From Sequoia sempervirens (taxonomy: Eukaryota > Streptophyta > Pinopsida > Cupressales > Cupressaceae): a stretch of DNA of 64,000 nucleotides. Numbering within the stretch: the stretch's first letter is position 1; each line of letters opens with the position of its first letter. The notes under the pieces were generated by a model, which saw only the letters and a program-made list of their open reading frames with translations, was not told the origin of the DNA and made no database searches. Of this stretch, positions 62,166 through 64,000 are shown piece by piece. The DNA lies in assembly GCA_007258455.2 (NCBI GenBank), contig VDFB02373365.1, positions 225,832,194 through 225,896,193 of the forward strand. Reading direction: 5' to 3'. Position numbers and translations under genes: made by a program.

Positions 62166-62300
62166 GATCAGCACAAAAAACACCAAAAATAGCACCATCC
62201 CAATAAATAACGCTGACTTTTTCAAAAAATTGGAGAAAAATACATTAAAATAGTGGGTGGAAGCAAAAAAGGAAGCTAATCACAAGGATTTGTTGTAGTG

Positions 62301-63581
62301 GCCCCACCTTAATCTTTTCTCTTTTGTTTGAGAATGTTTGGAGCTCTTCCAACACTAGCATTCTTCTAGCTATGCTAGTTTTTTATGTTGAATATGATTA
62401 GACAATCTAGAGATTCTTTGGATCATCTTTATGAAATGAAGCTAGACGAGTTTTTGAAACTTTTTGTGTGGGAAGCTACCTCAACTCCTATTTAGATGAA
62501 TATATCTATCCTTCTACCATGGTTTTAAACCATAGTTAGATGATATCAATCATATGTATTTCTAATCCAAGTTTGATTGCCCCTCCATTATTCTTATGAT
62601 AATTGATCATAACTACGTTTGAATATTTTTATTAGAAAATAATGATATTTCCTTATCTTATTCCAAAAGATCTCTTTACTTGGATGTTCTAGATGATCTA
62701 CATATATTTGACTTTATCATGTCTCTAAACATTGGTAACTAAGTTTTTAAATGTTTTTATCTCTTCTTATTCATTGATTTTATAGATGAACCAAAGATCA
62801 TCTAGCAAATGGTGTGGGTCTCATGATATTCGATCTTCACTTCCTCTCATTATCTATTCTTTCCCAATTCTTCTAAGCTCCATATGTTTCCACTATGCAA
62901 GGATTCATGAGCTTCTATAAGTACAAGTTAAACCTTAATGTAAATTTATTTTTGGTTTTCAATATAAGAAGATCCTTTGTACTTTTAATATATTGATAAT
63001 TGATCATTAATATTTTATATTTTGATTAATATAAGTTCATATTTTGTCTTTTCTTCTTTATGGCTCATCCTAGAAAGTACTTTGTTTTTGTGTTCATGAA
63101 CATATTTTATTTTATCTACTTCTAACCTTAGTTTGAAGTGACTTAATTTTGTATGTTTGAATTATCATTAGTCAGAGAAGTTAATTAATGTCATTTTGTG
63201 CATAGGTAGGTTTGTATAACATAAGTTAAGGAAACCCTACTATAAGTGTTTTAATATTCATGGATGAGTTGCTTGATTTTGTAAGATAATTATGATTAGT
63301 CACCACCTTTCATGCACTTTTCTCCATTTTTTTTAATTTATTTCTTATCATTATCCTCCTAACCATATCTTCTTTTAACAATTATCCTTATCTTGTCACT
63401 TTTCTTTTATGTTGGAAGAATAAGTTTGACTAGTTTCTATTATACATCTTTAAGAGTTTTATTGACCTAGTTGTAGTTTAATGGTAGAATATAAAGGAAA
63501 TATAGCTTTCTCTAGAGACTCCCACATATATTTATGAAAAAAAAATCAATGATAGGTTCACATGATATTGGATCTTCTCAA
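62301..63581 (+). repeat. Copy B of the long LTR-like repeat, part 3
   Basis: The first three bases are the CACTA target duplication. The rest aligns with 21720-22960 of copy A (TTTTGTTTGAGAATGTTTGGAGCTC, GATCATAACTAC, TTAATTAATGTCATTTTGTGCATAGG). It stops at 63581, where a copia LTR begins. Confidence 0.83.
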
Positions 63582-64000
63582 TGTTGGAGATTGTTGGTGT
63601 TATCATTAGTGTTGTCATTGATGTCAGCCCCTAGTGTGGATGTGTTGTGATTTGATGTCACATTGATGTCAACCTCTAGTATGGTCAAGGAGATTGTTGC
63701 ACTATGTTGGCATTAGTGTTATGATTTGATGTCAACCTCTAGTGTGGTCAAGTTGAGAAGTGTTTGTGGTATTGAGTAGGTGTTGCAGATGTTGTAGATA
63801 TGATGAGAAGGTGTTTGTGGTGTTATTGATGTAGCTGGTTCATTTGGTTTCCAAGTGCTTTTGAGAAAATTAGAATAAAAGAGTGTGCAATGTGACAGAG
63901 GTGTGTTCAATGTTGTGCTTTGTATTTCTTCATGGTTGAAGATATGATTGTGTGGTTCTGATATGATGATTAGAAGTGTTCAAAAGTTCTATATAGAGTT
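63582..64000 (+). repeat. Copia LTR, start only, cut by window end
   Basis: TGTTGGAGATTGTTGGTG opens a sequence that aligns with the copia LTR at 12922-13340, with several copies of TTGATGTCAACCTCTAGT(G/A)T near its start. It interrupts copy B. Whether it is a solo LTR or the 5' LTR of a full element cannot be told from this window. Confidence 0.75.

Overview
The window is plant nuclear DNA from a large, repeat-filled genome. A conifer or other gymnosperm is my best guess, but that is inference: the sequence directly shows only that it is a seed plant. The evidence is typical plant Ty3 chromovirus and Ty1/copia elements, CACTA DNA transposons, TTTAGGG/TTGAGGG telomere-like repeats, and pseudogene fragments of a plant aspartic proteinase and of the FACT subunit SPT16. 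I see no intact host gene, tRNA, rRNA or CRISPR array in 64 kb. Nearly every open frame is a decayed transposon domain, a repeat by-product or a chance ORF.

Layout, 1-18.3 kb. A degenerate coding sequence of unknown identity (319-1130, continuing at 7511-8532) is split by a Ty3/gypsy chromovirus (1131-7505, target duplication AAAAG). Next come a plant aspartic proteinase pseudogene with recognisable introns (9367-9855), a CACTA-like subterminal repeat block (about 10610-11242) abutting a truncated copia element (11243-12410) with its 3' LTR from 12922, a 0.77 kb terminal-inverted-repeat transposon (14247-15019), and AT-rich sequence.

Layout, 18.3-32.9 kb. Copy A of a roughly 5.2 kb LTR-like repeat (18262-23434) is followed by a possible primer-binding site. 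Then come unassigned sequence and a non-autonomous LTR element (25732-31297) whose left LTR holds a 1.2 kb solo LTR (26417-27620). A minus-strand copia gag/protease remnant follows (31298-32760).

Layout, 32.9-64 kb. Copy B of the same repeat (32932-63581) is split twice. The first insertion is a 9.5 kb LARD-type element with 4.2 kb LTRs and a 1.0 kb non-coding interior, on the minus strand (35562-45026, duplication CATAG). The second is a 16.8 kb CACTA transposon (45519-62300, duplication GCC). The CACTA carries two fragments of SPT16, a 5.6 kb solo LTR (47589-53227, duplication GTTGC) related to the LARD family, a GC-rich hairpin array, an interstitial telomere-like array, and 12-15 bp subterminal repeats at both ends. 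Copy A keeps the empty form of both insertion sites, so the order of events can be read: copy B first, then the LARD and the CACTA independently, with the solo LTR landing inside the CACTA. A second copia LTR begins at 63582 and runs off the window.

The most interesting object is the gene-fragment-carrying CACTA element and the fully readable nested stack around it. All boundaries were read by eye from flanking duplications and terminal motifs; percentages are estimates.
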